A DNA stretch of 64,000 nt from positions 3,224,001 through 3,288,000 of the forward strand of contig NZ_CP084506.1 in the NCBI RefSeq assembly GCF_003113495.2, given 5' to 3'. The DNA is from Edwardsiella tarda ATCC 15947 = NBRC 105688 (GTDB lineage Bacteria; Pseudomonadota; Gammaproteobacteria; Enterobacterales; Enterobacteriaceae). Positions 1-8,150 of the stretch are shown one piece after another. The notes beneath the pieces are model-generated. The model was given only the letters and a program-made list of their open reading frames with translations, ran no database searches and was not told where the DNA came from. Position 1 is the first letter of the stretch, and every line of letters starts with the position of its first letter. The position numbers were made by a program, and so were the translations under genes.

Positions 1-289
1 GACCGAGGAAGTCGGTAAAGAACCCAGGGACGATCAATAGCAGGCCCGCCATCACCAGCGACACACTCTTGATCATCTCGGCGGCAGGACTCTCACCCTG
101 CGCCAGCTTCTGCTGGATCTGTATCAGGGTTTTCATACCTTGATTTCGCACCAACGAGGCACCGAGACATGAAGTCAGGATCACCAACAAAAGCGTCAAC
201 GCGACCCCTAAAACAGCCGCGACTTTGATGAAGATCGATATTTCTATATAGACATATAAAAATATCAGGATGAAAGGCAACCAGCACAA
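1..289 (-). CDS. fxsA: FxsA family membrane protein (partial, C terminus beyond window)
   Basis: This is the N-terminal 96 codons of FxsA, a small inner-membrane protein whose overproduction relieves F-plasmid exclusion of phage T7 in E. coli. The frame reads WLPFILIFLYVYIEISIF and continues through a second hydrophobic stretch to MAGLLLIVPGFFTDFLG at the left edge. I place the start at a TTG at 287-289, preceded by GGAGAC, because it matches the E. coli N terminus MRWLPFI; an overlapping GTG at 287 opens the wrong frame. fxsA lies divergent from aspA, as in E. coli. The gene continues past position 1. Confidence 0.85.
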   Translation of the reverse strand, partial: MCWLPFILIFLYVYIEISIFIKVAAVLGVALTLLLVILTSCLGASLVRNQGMKTLIQIQQKLAQGESPAAEMIKSVSLVMAGLLLIVPGFFTDFLG

Positions 290-457
290 AGGATGTCTCC
301 TAATTAAACGACTGTTTCACTATCTACACGAATGTAAATAAAAAACGACTACTTTAAAAATAAAATTATATTGGCGTCAAAAAAAGCGTCAATATAATTT
401 GTATGATGTTATTTTCATCACCAGATAACCCCTACCTCGTGCGGGTTATTTACATTA

Positions 458-477
458 ACTGTGAGTATTATCACAGA
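458..477 (+). promoter_or_regulatory. CRP-binding site upstream of aspA
   Basis: TGTGA (460-464), six bases, then TCACA (471-475) matches both half-sites of the CRP consensus exactly. A TAAGAT hexamer at 495-500 could be the -10 element, placing the site near -40, the geometry of a class II CRP promoter. E. coli aspA is known to be catabolite-repressed. The rest of the fxsA-aspA gap (290-653) is AT-rich and shows no further gene. Confidence 0.7.
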
Positions 478-653
478 TATGATAATCAAAGGGATAAGAT
501 ACACCATATAGTGATCTAGGTTCATACTTTTCCCTCCCGGCAGCATATGATCGTGTCCATAAAAGAGAGAACGGTGAATTCTCTCTGTTGTTCCTTAAAG
601 AAAATTAATTTATTAGCTAATTTACTATTCGGCATCAATGAAAGAAGGTTCTC

Positions 654-2090
654 ATGTCAAATAACATCCGTATTGAAGAAGATCTATTAGGCACCCGTGA
701 AGTTCCTGCTGACGCTTATTATGGCGTCCACACCCTGCGTGCGATGGAAAACTTCTATATCAGCAACAACAAAATCAGCGATATTCCTGAATTTGTTCGT
801 GGCATGGTAATGGTTAAAAAAGCGGCGGCCATGGCTAACCGTGAACTGCAAACCATTCCGCGTAAAATTGCTGACACCATCATCCTGGCCTGCGATGAAG
901 TCCTGAATAATGGCAAGTGCATGGATCAGTTCCCGGTAGACGTTTTCCAGGGCGGCGCCGGTACCTCTGTCAACATGAACACCAACGAAGTACTGGCTAA
1001 CATCGGCCTGGAGCTGATGGGTCACAAGAAAGGTGAATACCAGTACCTGAACCCGAACGACCATCTGAACAAGTGCCAGTCCACCAACGACGCTTACCCG
1101 ACCGGTTTCCGTATCGCCGTTTACGCTTCCATCATGAAGCTGATCGATGCGATCACTAACCTGCGCGAAGGTGTTGACCGTAAGGCTGAAGAGTTCAAAA
1201 ACATCCTGAAAATGGGCCGTACTCAGCTGCAAGACGCTGTGCCGATGACCCTGGGCCAGGAATTCCACGCATTCAGCGTACTGCTGAACGAAGAAGTGAA
1301 AAACCTGCATCGTACCGCTGAGCTGCTGCTGGAAATCAACCTGGGCGCTACCGCGATCGGTACCGGTCTGAACACCCCGGAAGGCTACCAGAAACTGGCT
1401 GTACAGAAACTGGCTGAAGTGAGCGGTCTGGCATGTGTACCGGCCGAAGACCTGATCGAAGCCACCTCTGACTGTGGTTCTTACGTCATGGTTCACGGCG
1501 CGCTGAAGCGTACCGCGGTCAAACTGTCTAAGATCTGTAACGACCTGCGTCTGCTCTCCTCTGGTCCGCGCGCTGGCCTGAACGAAATCAACCTGCCGGA
1601 ACTGCAGGCTGGCTCTTCCATCATGCCGGCTAAAGTTAACCCGGTTGTGCCGGAAGTCGTTAACCAGCTGTGCTTCAAAGTCATCGGTAACGATACCTGT
1701 GTTACCATGGCCGCTGAAGCCGGTCAGCTGCAGCTGAACGTTATGGAGCCGGTTATCGGCCAGGCGATGTTCGAATCCATCTCTCTGCTGACCAACGGTT
1801 GCTACAACCTGCGTGAGAAATGCATCGACGGCATCACTGCCAACAAAGAAACTTGCGAAAAATTCGTCTTCAACTCTATCGGTATCGTTACCTACCTGAA
1901 CCCGTTCATCGGTCACCACAACGGCGACATCGTTGGTAAGATCTGTGCCGAAACCGGTAAGAGCGTACGCGAAGTCGTGCTGGAACGCGGCCTGCTGACC
2001 GAAGCGCAGCTGGACGACATCTTCTCTGTTGAGAACCTGATGCACCCGGCATACAAAGCTAAGCGCTACACCGACGAAAGCGAAAAATAA
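654..2090 (+). CDS. aspA: Aspartate ammonia-lyase
   Basis: Aspartase: L-aspartate to fumarate plus ammonia in the cytosol. In anaerobic enterobacteria this feeds fumarate to respiration. The protein has 478 residues, the same as E. coli AspA, and starts [13 protein letters not shown]. The aspartase/fumarase signature [10 protein letters not shown] lies at residues 320-329, in the flexible loop that carries the catalytic serine. The codon usage is strongly biased to highly expressed codons (CTG, GGT, AAA), unlike most of the neighbours. Followed by a terminator and dcuA, the aspartate/fumarate/succinate antiporter gene, as in E. coli. Confidence 0.97.
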   Translation: MSNNIRIEEDLLGTREVPADAYYGVHTLRAMENFYISNNKISDIPEFVRGMVMVKKAAAMANRELQTIPRKIADTIILACDEVLNNGKCMDQFPVDVFQGGAGTSVNMNTNEVLANIGLELMGHKKGEYQYLNPNDHLNKCQSTNDAYPTGFRIAVYASIMKLIDAITNLREGVDRKAEEFKNILKMGRTQLQDAVPMTLGQEFHAFSVLLNEEVKNLHRTAELLLEINLGATAIGTGLNTPEGYQKLAVQKLAEVSGLACVPAEDLIEATSDCGSYVMVHGALKRTAVKLSKICNDLRLLSSGPRAGLNEINLPELQAGSSIMPAKVNPVVPEVVNQLCFKVIGNDTCVTMAAEAGQLQLNVMEPVIGQAMFESISLLTNGCYNLREKCIDGITANKETCEKFVFNSIGIVTYLNPFIGHHNGDIVGKICAETGKSVREVVLERGLLTEAQLDDIFSVENLMHPAYKAKRYTDESEK

Positions 2091-2109
2091 TTAACGCATC
2101 GCTTATTGT

Positions 2110-2147
2110 AGGCACGTCTGGTCCCCTGGTCAGTCGTGCCTTTTTAT
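2110..2147 (+). terminator. Rho-independent terminator after aspA
   Basis: AGGCACG and CGTGCCT form a 7-bp stem around an 18-nt loop, followed directly by a run of T. It separates aspA from dcuA, so dcuA is probably read partly through it and partly from its own promoter. Confidence 0.7.
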
Positions 2148-2203
2148 TGTTATTGTAGAGAAAAAATAAGAATTATTATCATTACACTTTAAGGAGAAAC
2201 ACT

Positions 2204-3505
2204 ATGCTAGTCCTAGAACTGGTGATTGTTCTGCTGGCGATTTTCTTGGGGGCCAGACTGGGCGGGATCGGGATCGGCTTCGCCGGCGGTCTCGGGGTAT
2301 TAGTACTCGCCGCCATCGGCGTTGCCCCGGGTAAAATTCCGTTCGACGTTATTTCCATCATCATGGCCGTTATCGCCGCCATCTCCGCCATGCAAGTGGC
2401 CGGTGGTATGGACTACCTGGTCCATCAGACCGAAAAAGTTCTGCGTAAGAACCCGAAACACATCACCATCCTGGCGCCGATCGTTACCTACCTGCTGACC
2501 ATCTTCGCCGGTACTGGTAACATCTCTCTGTCTGCCCTGCCGGTTATCGCCGAAGTGGCCAAAGAGCAAGGCATCAAACCGTGCCGCCCGCTGTCTACCG
2601 CTGTGGTATCCGCTCAGATCGCCATTACCGCTTCACCGATCTCCGCCGCCGTGGTGTATATGTCTTCCGTAATGGAAGGGCATGGCGTTAGCTACCTGCA
2701 TCTGCTGATGGTCGTTCTGCCGTCCACCTTCCTGGCCGTGCTGGTGATGTCCCTGATCATCTCTTGGTGCTTCGACTCCAAACTGTCTAACGACCCGATC
2801 TACCGCAAGCGTCTGGAAGAAGGTCTGATCACGCTGCGTGGCGACAAGCAGGTTGAGATCAAGAAAGGGGCTCAGGCTTCTGTCTGGATGTTCCTGCTGG
2901 GTGTTATCGCCGTGGTGATTTATGCCATCGTCAACAGCCCAAGCCTGGGTCTGGTGGAAAAACCGCTGATGAACACCACCAACGCCATCCTGATCATCAT
3001 GCTGAGCGTGGCAACCCTGACCACCATCATCTGCCGCGTCGATACCGATAACGTACTGAACTCCAGCACCTTCAAGGCCGGTATGAGCGCCTGTATCTGT
3101 ATCCTGGGTGTGGCTTGGCTGGGCGATACCTTCGTTTCCGCCAACATCGATTGGATCAAAGAGACTGCTGGTACCGTTATCCAGAACCACCCGTGGTTGC
3201 TGGCGGTGATCTTCTTCTTTGCCTCCGCGCTGCTGTACTCTCAGGCTGCTACCGCCAAGGCGTTGATGCCGATGGCTCTGGCACTGAACGTCTCTCCGCT
3301 GACCGCCGTTGCCTCTTTCGCCGCCGTATCCGGCCTGTTCATCCTGCCGACCTACCCGACTCTGGTCGCTGCCGTGCAGATGGATGACACCGGTACCACT
3401 CGCATCGGTAAACTGGTCTTCAACCACCCGTTCTTTATCCCGGGCACCCTGGGTGTTGCCCTGTCAGTCTGCTTCGGCTTCCTGCTGGGCAGCGTGATGC
3501 TGTAA
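2204..3505 (+). CDS. dcuA: Anaerobic C4-dicarboxylate transporter DcuA
   Basis: Inner-membrane antiporter of the Dcu family, exchanging aspartate, fumarate or malate for succinate. The 433-residue length equals that of E. coli DcuA. It is hydrophobic throughout, with about ten to twelve membrane segments starting at the N terminus (LVLELVIVLLAIFLGARLGG) and a conserved VAGGMDYLV segment near residue 65. AAGGAG sits seven bases before the ATG. Its place behind aspA couples aspartate uptake to deamination and succinate export. Confidence 0.96.
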   Translation: MLVLELVIVLLAIFLGARLGGIGIGFAGGLGVLVLAAIGVAPGKIPFDVISIIMAVIAAISAMQVAGGMDYLVHQTEKVLRKNPKHITILAPIVTYLLTIFAGTGNISLSALPVIAEVAKEQGIKPCRPLSTAVVSAQIAITASPISAAVVYMSSVMEGHGVSYLHLLMVVLPSTFLAVLVMSLIISWCFDSKLSNDPIYRKRLEEGLITLRGDKQVEIKKGAQASVWMFLLGVIAVVIYAIVNSPSLGLVEKPLMNTTNAILIIMLSVATLTTIICRVDTDNVLNSSTFKAGMSACICILGVAWLGDTFVSANIDWIKETAGTVIQNHPWLLAVIFFFASALLYSQAATAKALMPMALALNVSPLTAVASFAAVSGLFILPTYPTLVAAVQMDDTGTTRIGKLVFNHPFFIPGTLGVALSVCFGFLLGSVML

Positions 3506-3524
3506 TTACTCGCTACATCACGTT

Positions 3525-3555
3525 AACGGGGCGCGCTGCGCCCCGTTGTCATTTT
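3525..3555 (+). terminator. Hairpin after dcuA
   Basis: AACGGGGCGC and GCGCCCCGTT form a 10-bp GC-rich stem with a 3-nt loop, followed by a mixed GTCATTTT tract. It ends the aspA-dcuA unit. Confidence 0.65.
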
Positions 3556-3632
3556 AGCCCCTGACAAGCCCGCCCCCCTCACGGTATAGTGTCGAAATCG
3601 TCATCAACACCGGCAATGCCACGAGGTTCGTT

Positions 3633-4001
3633 ATGTCCCAGACCGTAACTCCCCTTACCGCCTCGGCGGTGGTTCCCGCTGAGCATAGCGATGCTATCGT
3701 GCTACTCAGCACCGCGCCGGATGAAGCCTGCGCTCAGGAGTTAGCCGCTAATCTCCTTGGGGAGAAGTTAGCTGCCTGTGTCACTATCCTGCCCGGCGCC
3801 ACCTCGATGTACCACTGGGAGGGAAAGCTCGAACAGGAGTACGAGGTACAGATGATCATCAAGAGCGAACGGCGTCACCAGCAAGCCTTGCTCGCCTTTC
3901 TGAAACACCATCACCCCTACCAAACGCCGGAGCTGCTGGTCATCCCGGTATTGGCGGGAGACCAAGACTATCTATTATGGCTCAACGCATCCTTGCGCTG
4001 A
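3633..4001 (+). CDS. cutA: Divalent-cation tolerance protein CutA
   Basis: CutA1 family, a small trimeric cytosolic protein connected with copper tolerance in E. coli; the biochemical role is not settled. The product has 122 residues (E. coli 112). The family core is visible: [10 protein letters not shown] near the N terminus, [10 protein letters not shown], and [20 protein letters not shown] in the central strand. GAGG precedes the ATG. The last 25 nt overlap dsbD in another frame, indicating one transcript and translational coupling. Confidence 0.92.
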   Translation: MSQTVTPLTASAVVPAEHSDAIVLLSTAPDEACAQELAANLLGEKLAACVTILPGATSMYHWEGKLEQEYEVQMIIKSERRHQQALLAFLKHHHPYQTPELLVIPVLAGDQDYLLWLNASLR

Positions 4002-5734
4002 TCGCGCTGTTTATCACGACCCTACTGCCTGCCCAAGCATCTCTATTTGGCGGGCAACCACGCTTTGTTCCGGTGGATCAAGCCTTCGCCTTTGATTTTC
4101 AACAACAGGGCGCGCGCCTGATCCTGCATTGGCAGATTCAGCCCGGCTATTACCTCTACCGTCAACAGATCCACATTACGCCCCATCAGGCCCAACTGGG
4201 TGCCTGGCAATTACCCGCCGGTACCCCGCATCACGACGAGTTTCAGGGGGAGACCGCCATCTTCCGCGATCGCCTCGATCTCACCGTGCCGCTGCTGAGC
4301 GCCACATCCGGTGCCGAGATCAGCGTCACTTACCAAGGGTGCGCCGCCGCTGGCTTCTGTTACCCACCAGAGACACGGCGCATCCCACTCAGCGCGATAA
4401 ACGCCACTCACGCCTCCGCGGCGTCGGATACGGCAGCCGCCACCACGGGTCAGGAGGCGGCGGCGACCCCGAGAGTACCGACATTACCTTTCCCGGCGCT
4501 GTGGGCACTGCTAATCGGCATCGGCATCGCCTTCACCCCCTGTGTGTTACCGATGTACCCGCTAATCTCGGCGCTGATCCTCGGGCAGAAACAGCGTCAC
4601 AGTTGGGGACACACCGCCCTGCTGGCACTGGTGTATGTGCAGGGTATGGCCATCACCTATACCCTACTCGGGATGATCGTCGCGGCGGCGGGGCTCCAGT
4701 TCCAAGCCGCCTTCCAGCACCCCTATGTACTGGTTGGCTTGTCACTCCTGTTCATTGTGCTGGCCCTCTCGATGTTCGGTGCTTTCACCCTGCAACTGCC
4801 TTCGGCCATACAGACACGCCTGACGCTCTGGAGTAACCGCCAACGCGCCGGCTCGCTGTTCGGTGTCTTCGTCATGGGCGCCTTAGCTGGGCTAATCTGC
4901 TCTCCCTGCACCACCGCACCGCTCAGCGCGATCCTGCTGTACATCGCTCAGAGCGGTAACCTCTGGGTCGGCGGAGGCACACTCTATCTGTATGCCTTGG
5001 GCATGGGGATCCCGCTCATCGCGCTTACCCTGTTTGGCAACCGTCTACTGCCGCGTAGCGGACCATGGATGCAACATGTCAAAGAGGGATTTGGCTTCGT
5101 CATCTTGGCCTTGCCCGTCTTCCTGCTGGAGCGCGTGTTGGGCGATGCCTGGGGAGTTCGGCTATGGAGCTTGCTCGGCGTCGCCTTCTTGCTGTGGGGC
5201 TTCACCCTGACGTTACACAGTCAGCGACGAGGGACTCGCCTAGGACAAATCCTCCTGCTTGGCGCCGCCCTGATCGCAGCCCGGCCCTTACAAGAGTGGG
5301 CCTTCGCCACCCCGCAACAGAATGTGGACGCGGCCTCGCCAGCCTTGACGTTTCAAGCCATCGATAGCCCGGAACAGCTGGCGACCGCCCTGGCTCACGC
5401 CAAGGCGAAGGGACAACCGGTAATGCTGGACTTCTATGCTGACTGGTGTAGCGCGTGTAAAGAGTTCGAAAAGTACACTTTCAGCGATGATGCGGTACGT
5501 AAGCAACTCGCCGGTACCCTATTATTGCAGGCGAATGTGACCGCTAACACGGCGCAGCACAATGCGCTGTTACAACAGCTCAATGTGTTAGGGCTGCCCT
5601 CGATCCTATTTTTTGCCGCCGATGGACAACCGCTGGATCAGGCTCGCGTGACCGGCTTTATGGACGCCGCACGCTTCCTCAGCCACTTGCAGCAATTGCC
5701 GCACGCACAGTCAGACTCGGACGCGGCGCAATAA
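3977..5734 (+). CDS. dsbD: Thiol:disulfide interchange protein DsbD
   Basis: Transfers electrons from cytosolic thioredoxin across the inner membrane to DsbC, DsbG and CcmG, needed for disulfide isomerisation and cytochrome c maturation. 585 residues. A signal peptide ends near TLLPAQA. The periplasmic alpha domain carries CAAAGFC (C122, C128). The membrane beta domain carries [10 protein letters not shown] (C189) and CSPC (C308, C311). The C-terminal thioredoxin-like gamma domain carries DWCSACKE (C491, C494). All cysteine pairs are present. The five-heme TorC and the periplasmic EndA in this window are likely beneficiaries of the Dsb/Ccm pathway. Confidence 0.96.
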   Translation: MAQRILALIALFITTLLPAQASLFGGQPRFVPVDQAFAFDFQQQGARLILHWQIQPGYYLYRQQIHITPHQAQLGAWQLPAGTPHHDEFQGETAIFRDRLDLTVPLLSATSGAEISVTYQGCAAAGFCYPPETRRIPLSAINATHASAASDTAAATTGQEAAATPRVPTLPFPALWALLIGIGIAFTPCVLPMYPLISALILGQKQRHSWGHTALLALVYVQGMAITYTLLGMIVAAAGLQFQAAFQHPYVLVGLSLLFIVLALSMFGAFTLQLPSAIQTRLTLWSNRQRAGSLFGVFVMGALAGLICSPCTTAPLSAILLYIAQSGNLWVGGGTLYLYALGMGIPLIALTLFGNRLLPRSGPWMQHVKEGFGFVILALPVFLLERVLGDAWGVRLWSLLGVAFLLWGFTLTLHSQRRGTRLGQILLLGAALIAARPLQEWAFATPQQNVDAASPALTFQAIDSPEQLATALAHAKAKGQPVMLDFYADWCSACKEFEKYTFSDDAVRKQLAGTLLLQANVTANTAQHNALLQQLNVLGLPSILFFAADGQPLDQARVTGFMDAARFLSHLQQLPHAQSDSDAAQ

Positions 5735-5745
5735 TGGAGGTGATG

Positions 5746-6321
5746 ATGCAACGGGAAATGATCTTGACGCAGGTGCTACACCGCTTGGAGCAGCGGGGGC
5801 TGGCAGACGCCAAGTTAGCGAATCTAATCGATCAGGCGACGCTCTCCCGAGAGCAGGCCCGGCGTTACTGGCCCGATGATGAGGCGCTGCTGTACGACTG
5901 CCTGCGTTTTCACGGCCAGCAGATCGATGCCTGGCGGCGACAGATCGCCTTGGATGAACAGCTTAGCAATGATGACAAGATCCTGGCACGTTATCCCGTG
6001 CTGGCGGAGCATGCCGAACAGGGCCGTTTCCCTGGCTGCCTATTTATCGCCGCCTGTATCCATTATCCACACCGTGATCATCCTATCCATCAACTGGCCA
6101 CCTGGCAAAAACAGGCCTCGTTCGACTTTACCCTGCAGCTATTACGGGAGAATGATATCGACGATGCCACCTTGGTCGCCCAACAAATCGAATTGGTGCA
6201 GGAGGGTTGCCTGAGCCGACTGCTGCTCAGCCGCCAACGACAGGATATCGACATCGCCCGCCAGCTAGCGCAGGACATCCTACACATCGCCCACTGCCGC
6301 CGGCACGATGCGCTCGGTTAA
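5746..6321 (+). CDS. yjdC: TetR-family transcriptional regulator YjdC
   Basis: Orthologue of E. coli YjdC, found in the same position after dsbD; its targets are not established. I use the ATG at 5746 (MQREMILTQVLHR), five bases after GGAGG. An in-frame ATG at 5734 overlaps the dsbD stop, and another lies at 5743; E. coli starts MQRED, which supports 5746. 191 residues: N-terminal helix-turn-helix to about residue 50 (ARRYWPDDEALLYDCLRFH), then an all-helical ligand domain with CLFIAACIHYP and QEGCLSRLL. Confidence 0.88.
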   Translation: MQREMILTQVLHRLEQRGLADAKLANLIDQATLSREQARRYWPDDEALLYDCLRFHGQQIDAWRRQIALDEQLSNDDKILARYPVLAEHAEQGRFPGCLFIAACIHYPHRDHPIHQLATWQKQASFDFTLQLLRENDIDDATLVAQQIELVQEGCLSRLLLSRQRQDIDIARQLAQDILHIAHCRRHDALG

Positions 6322-6330
6322 CGACGCATA

Positions 6331-6357
6331 AAAAAGCCACCTCCCAGGGGAGGTGGC
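6331..6357 (-). terminator. Terminator for yfdX (between yjdC and yfdX)
   Basis: GCCACCTCC and GGAGGTGGC form a 9-bp stem at 6336-6357. The A-run at 6328-6335 reads as a T-run on the minus strand, so it fits termination of yfdX. There is no T-run on the plus side. Confidence 0.7.
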
Positions 6358-6389
6358 CTACACAACACGCGATTGAGGTACGATGAGGA

Positions 6390-7031
6390 TCAGTTAGCGT
6401 TCACCAGCGTAACGCTATCGGTCACAATCCCCTCTTCGGCACCCTTCAGCGCCAAGTTAGCCTCATAGTATTTACCCGCCTTCAGCAGCGCTTGTGCATG
6501 AGTAACGGCCTGACGAGTCTGTTTCAACGGCATCAGATACTGGGTCTCGGTAATGCCGACCCCGGCTAGACGTAGCGCTTCCAACGCCCCTTTACGATCC
6601 CCCTTACTCAGCTTCTCGTTAGCCTTCGCGATCGCTTTCTGTTTCTCCGGTGTCGCCACGAAGTCTTCAGACAACGCGATGGAGGCATTGATAATCACAT
6701 AATTATCACCGGCTAACGGCGCCTTCTTATCACTCTTAATAAAGGATTTCCAATCGGTGCTGTCATCGGCCAATAGACCCGCAGCTTGATTGGTCAGCTT
6801 GGTCGCCACATCCGGGTAACCACGGAACAACGCCACACGTGCATACTGCATGTCACGCATCGCCGTGAAGCCCTGTTGTGCCACTTTCGCCACATCCTGC
6901 ACCTGCTGGGCGGACAGACCTGCTGCCGCCGAGGTAGCGCTCGCCGGTGCGGCGGGTGCGGCATCGGCCGCCCAGGTAAAGGTTGAAAACATCGCCAGAG
7001 AAAGTGCTGTTGCTGTCAAAATACGTTTCAT
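6390..7031 (-). CDS. yfdX: YfdX family periplasmic protein
   Basis: 213-residue secreted protein of the YfdX family. Family members are induced by the EvgA acid-resistance regulator in E. coli and have been reported as chaperone-like, but the role is not firmly known. A signal peptide (MKRILTATALSLAMFSTFTWA) is followed by an Ala/Pro-rich linker and a helical domain with the conserved GVGITETQYLMPLKQT segment near residue 165. No yfdW/yfdU (oxalate) genes are adjacent, so its E. coli operon context is absent. The SD upstream of the ATG is weak. Confidence 0.85.
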   Translation of the reverse strand: MKRILTATALSLAMFSTFTWAADAAPAAPASATSAAAGLSAQQVQDVAKVAQQGFTAMRDMQYARVALFRGYPDVATKLTNQAAGLLADDSTDWKSFIKSDKKAPLAGDNYVIINASIALSEDFVATPEKQKAIAKANEKLSKGDRKGALEALRLAGVGITETQYLMPLKQTRQAVTHAQALLKAGKYYEANLALKGAEEGIVTDSVTLVNAN

Positions 7032-7490
7032 AATCTTGGCCCGTTTATCCCATACTGGTTAAATCGTTCGTTACAGCGGAGGATGTCCAACGCTTTCCTC
7101 CCGCTGACCCATTTAGTTATAGGCCCCAGAGGGATCATGTCAATTCCACTGCCAACGGCAGCGCTAAACGGCAAAAAAACGCCACACTCTCCGTTTTGTT
7201 GGGCTGACAAGGTCGCGGTGAAATTTAATCTTCATTACATTGACTGCTAACCCATTATTTTTAAATTGGTTATTTATTTCTAGATTTAACGAGATACCAT
7301 TCTCAGCCATCTCTAGCCTCCGGCATGGCGCACATCATCCTGCCCAAGGTTAATAACCGCGCGACGGCACACATGTCCTAATCTCAGTACCTAACACCAT
7401 CCCGTCACCGCCATCAACCCGCTCCGGCCATGCTCAGGACGCGCCGCTGGTGCTTTTCTCTCCACCCGAACCGCATGGTCGATAAAATCG
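7032..7490. other. Intergenic region yfdX to tRNA-Phe
   Basis: About 460 nt of non-coding sequence holding the yfdX promoter (minus) and ending at the tRNA promoter. I see no reading frame with a plausible start and SD, and no clear repeat. Confidence 0.5.
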
Positions 7491-7519
7491 TTGACGCGCC
7501 GGACGCAATACGGTTTAAT
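7491..7519 (+). promoter_or_regulatory. Sigma-70 promoter of tRNA-Phe copy 1
   Basis: TTGACG (7491-7496), a 17-bp spacer, and TTTAAT (7514-7519), followed by a GC-rich stretch (GCGCC) typical of stringently controlled stable-RNA promoters. The same hexamers and spacing occur before the second tRNA-Phe gene. Confidence 0.8.
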
Positions 7520-7529
7520 GCGCCTCGTT

Positions 7530-7605
7530 GCCCGGATAGCTCAGTCGGTAGAGCAGGGGATTGAAAATCCCCGTGTCCTTGGTTCGATTCCGAGTCCGGG
7601 CACCA
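7530..7605 (+). tRNA. pheU: tRNA-Phe (anticodon GAA), copy 1
   Basis: A 76-nt cloverleaf: the acceptor stem GCCCGGA pairs with TCCGGGC, CCA is encoded, and GAA sits at positions 34-36 (7563-7565). The T arm has GGTTCGATTCC. Its place just after yjdC matches E. coli pheU. The mature sequence is identical to the copy at 57624. Confidence 0.98.
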
Positions 7606-7616
7606 CTTATTCAGAA

Positions 7617-7646
7617 AACCCTGCCTTATGGCGGGGCTTTTGCTTT
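7617..7646 (+). terminator. Terminator of tRNA-Phe copy 1
   Basis: CCCTGCC/GGCGGGG stem (one G-T pair) with a TTAT loop and a T-rich tail. Nearly the same sequence follows copy 2. Confidence 0.75.
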
Positions 7647-7883
7647 TATACGTTAAGCTACTCTTTCTCTTCTCTGCTCGATAAGCCCCATGCCGCTTAT
7701 CATTTCAGCGTGCCGTCCCACTCTTATGCATCGTCATCGCGTGTAGATTGATGGGATCAATTATCGTCAACTTCTCCCCCCGTTCTCGTGATCCAGCCTC
7801 AGCCCGATACCTATCCAGCGCCGGCGTTACATAGCGTATTCACCGACCAACGATGCACGAAATTGATGGGGGCGACCGAGGTA

Positions 7884-8135
7884 TTATGTGAAATAGCCTG
7901 AATCGACTAGAAAATAGATAAAGGAGAGAGTGACCGTAATAAACACACGCGGTCCGTTCGCTCCCCTGCCGGTAATATCCTGACGAAGATAGCCAGACTC
8001 TATTTGTAGATTATTTTGCTGTTGTAAATGCTACGACGCATAACGTAACAGAACGCGTCCATAGGCGGTATAGCGATTGCGATTACGCCGTAGCTCGCCA
8101 AATACTATGACTACACTCACTATAGAGTTTATCCG
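7884..8135 (-). pseudogene. Possible remnant of an unidentified protein gene
   Basis: An 84-codon minus-strand frame is broken only by one TAG at 8031-8033. Before the stop it reads FGELRRNRNRYTAYGRVLLR; after it, LQIESGYLRQDITGRGANG and then PRVFITVTLSF. The alternating aromatic/hydrophobic pattern and the terminal VTLSF resemble the last strands of an outer-membrane beta-barrel, but I cannot name a family. No start with an SD is visible, and the frame is closed by a TAG (8136-8138) right before ipdC. It could be chance. Confidence 0.3.
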
Positions 8136-8150
8136 CTACAGGACAGGATC

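Noticed and set aside
687-2045. 452-codon ORF antisense to aspA
   Set aside because: Mirror frame produced by the codon bias of highly expressed aspA; the plus-strand product is unmistakable.
7028-7210. 60-codon minus-strand ORF upstream of yfdX
   Set aside because: No SD, no domain, overlaps the yfdX promoter region.
7491-7751. 86-codon plus-strand ORF across tRNA-Phe copy 1
   Set aside because: It reads straight through the tRNA and terminator; the same artefact occurs in the opposite direction at 57502-57762.
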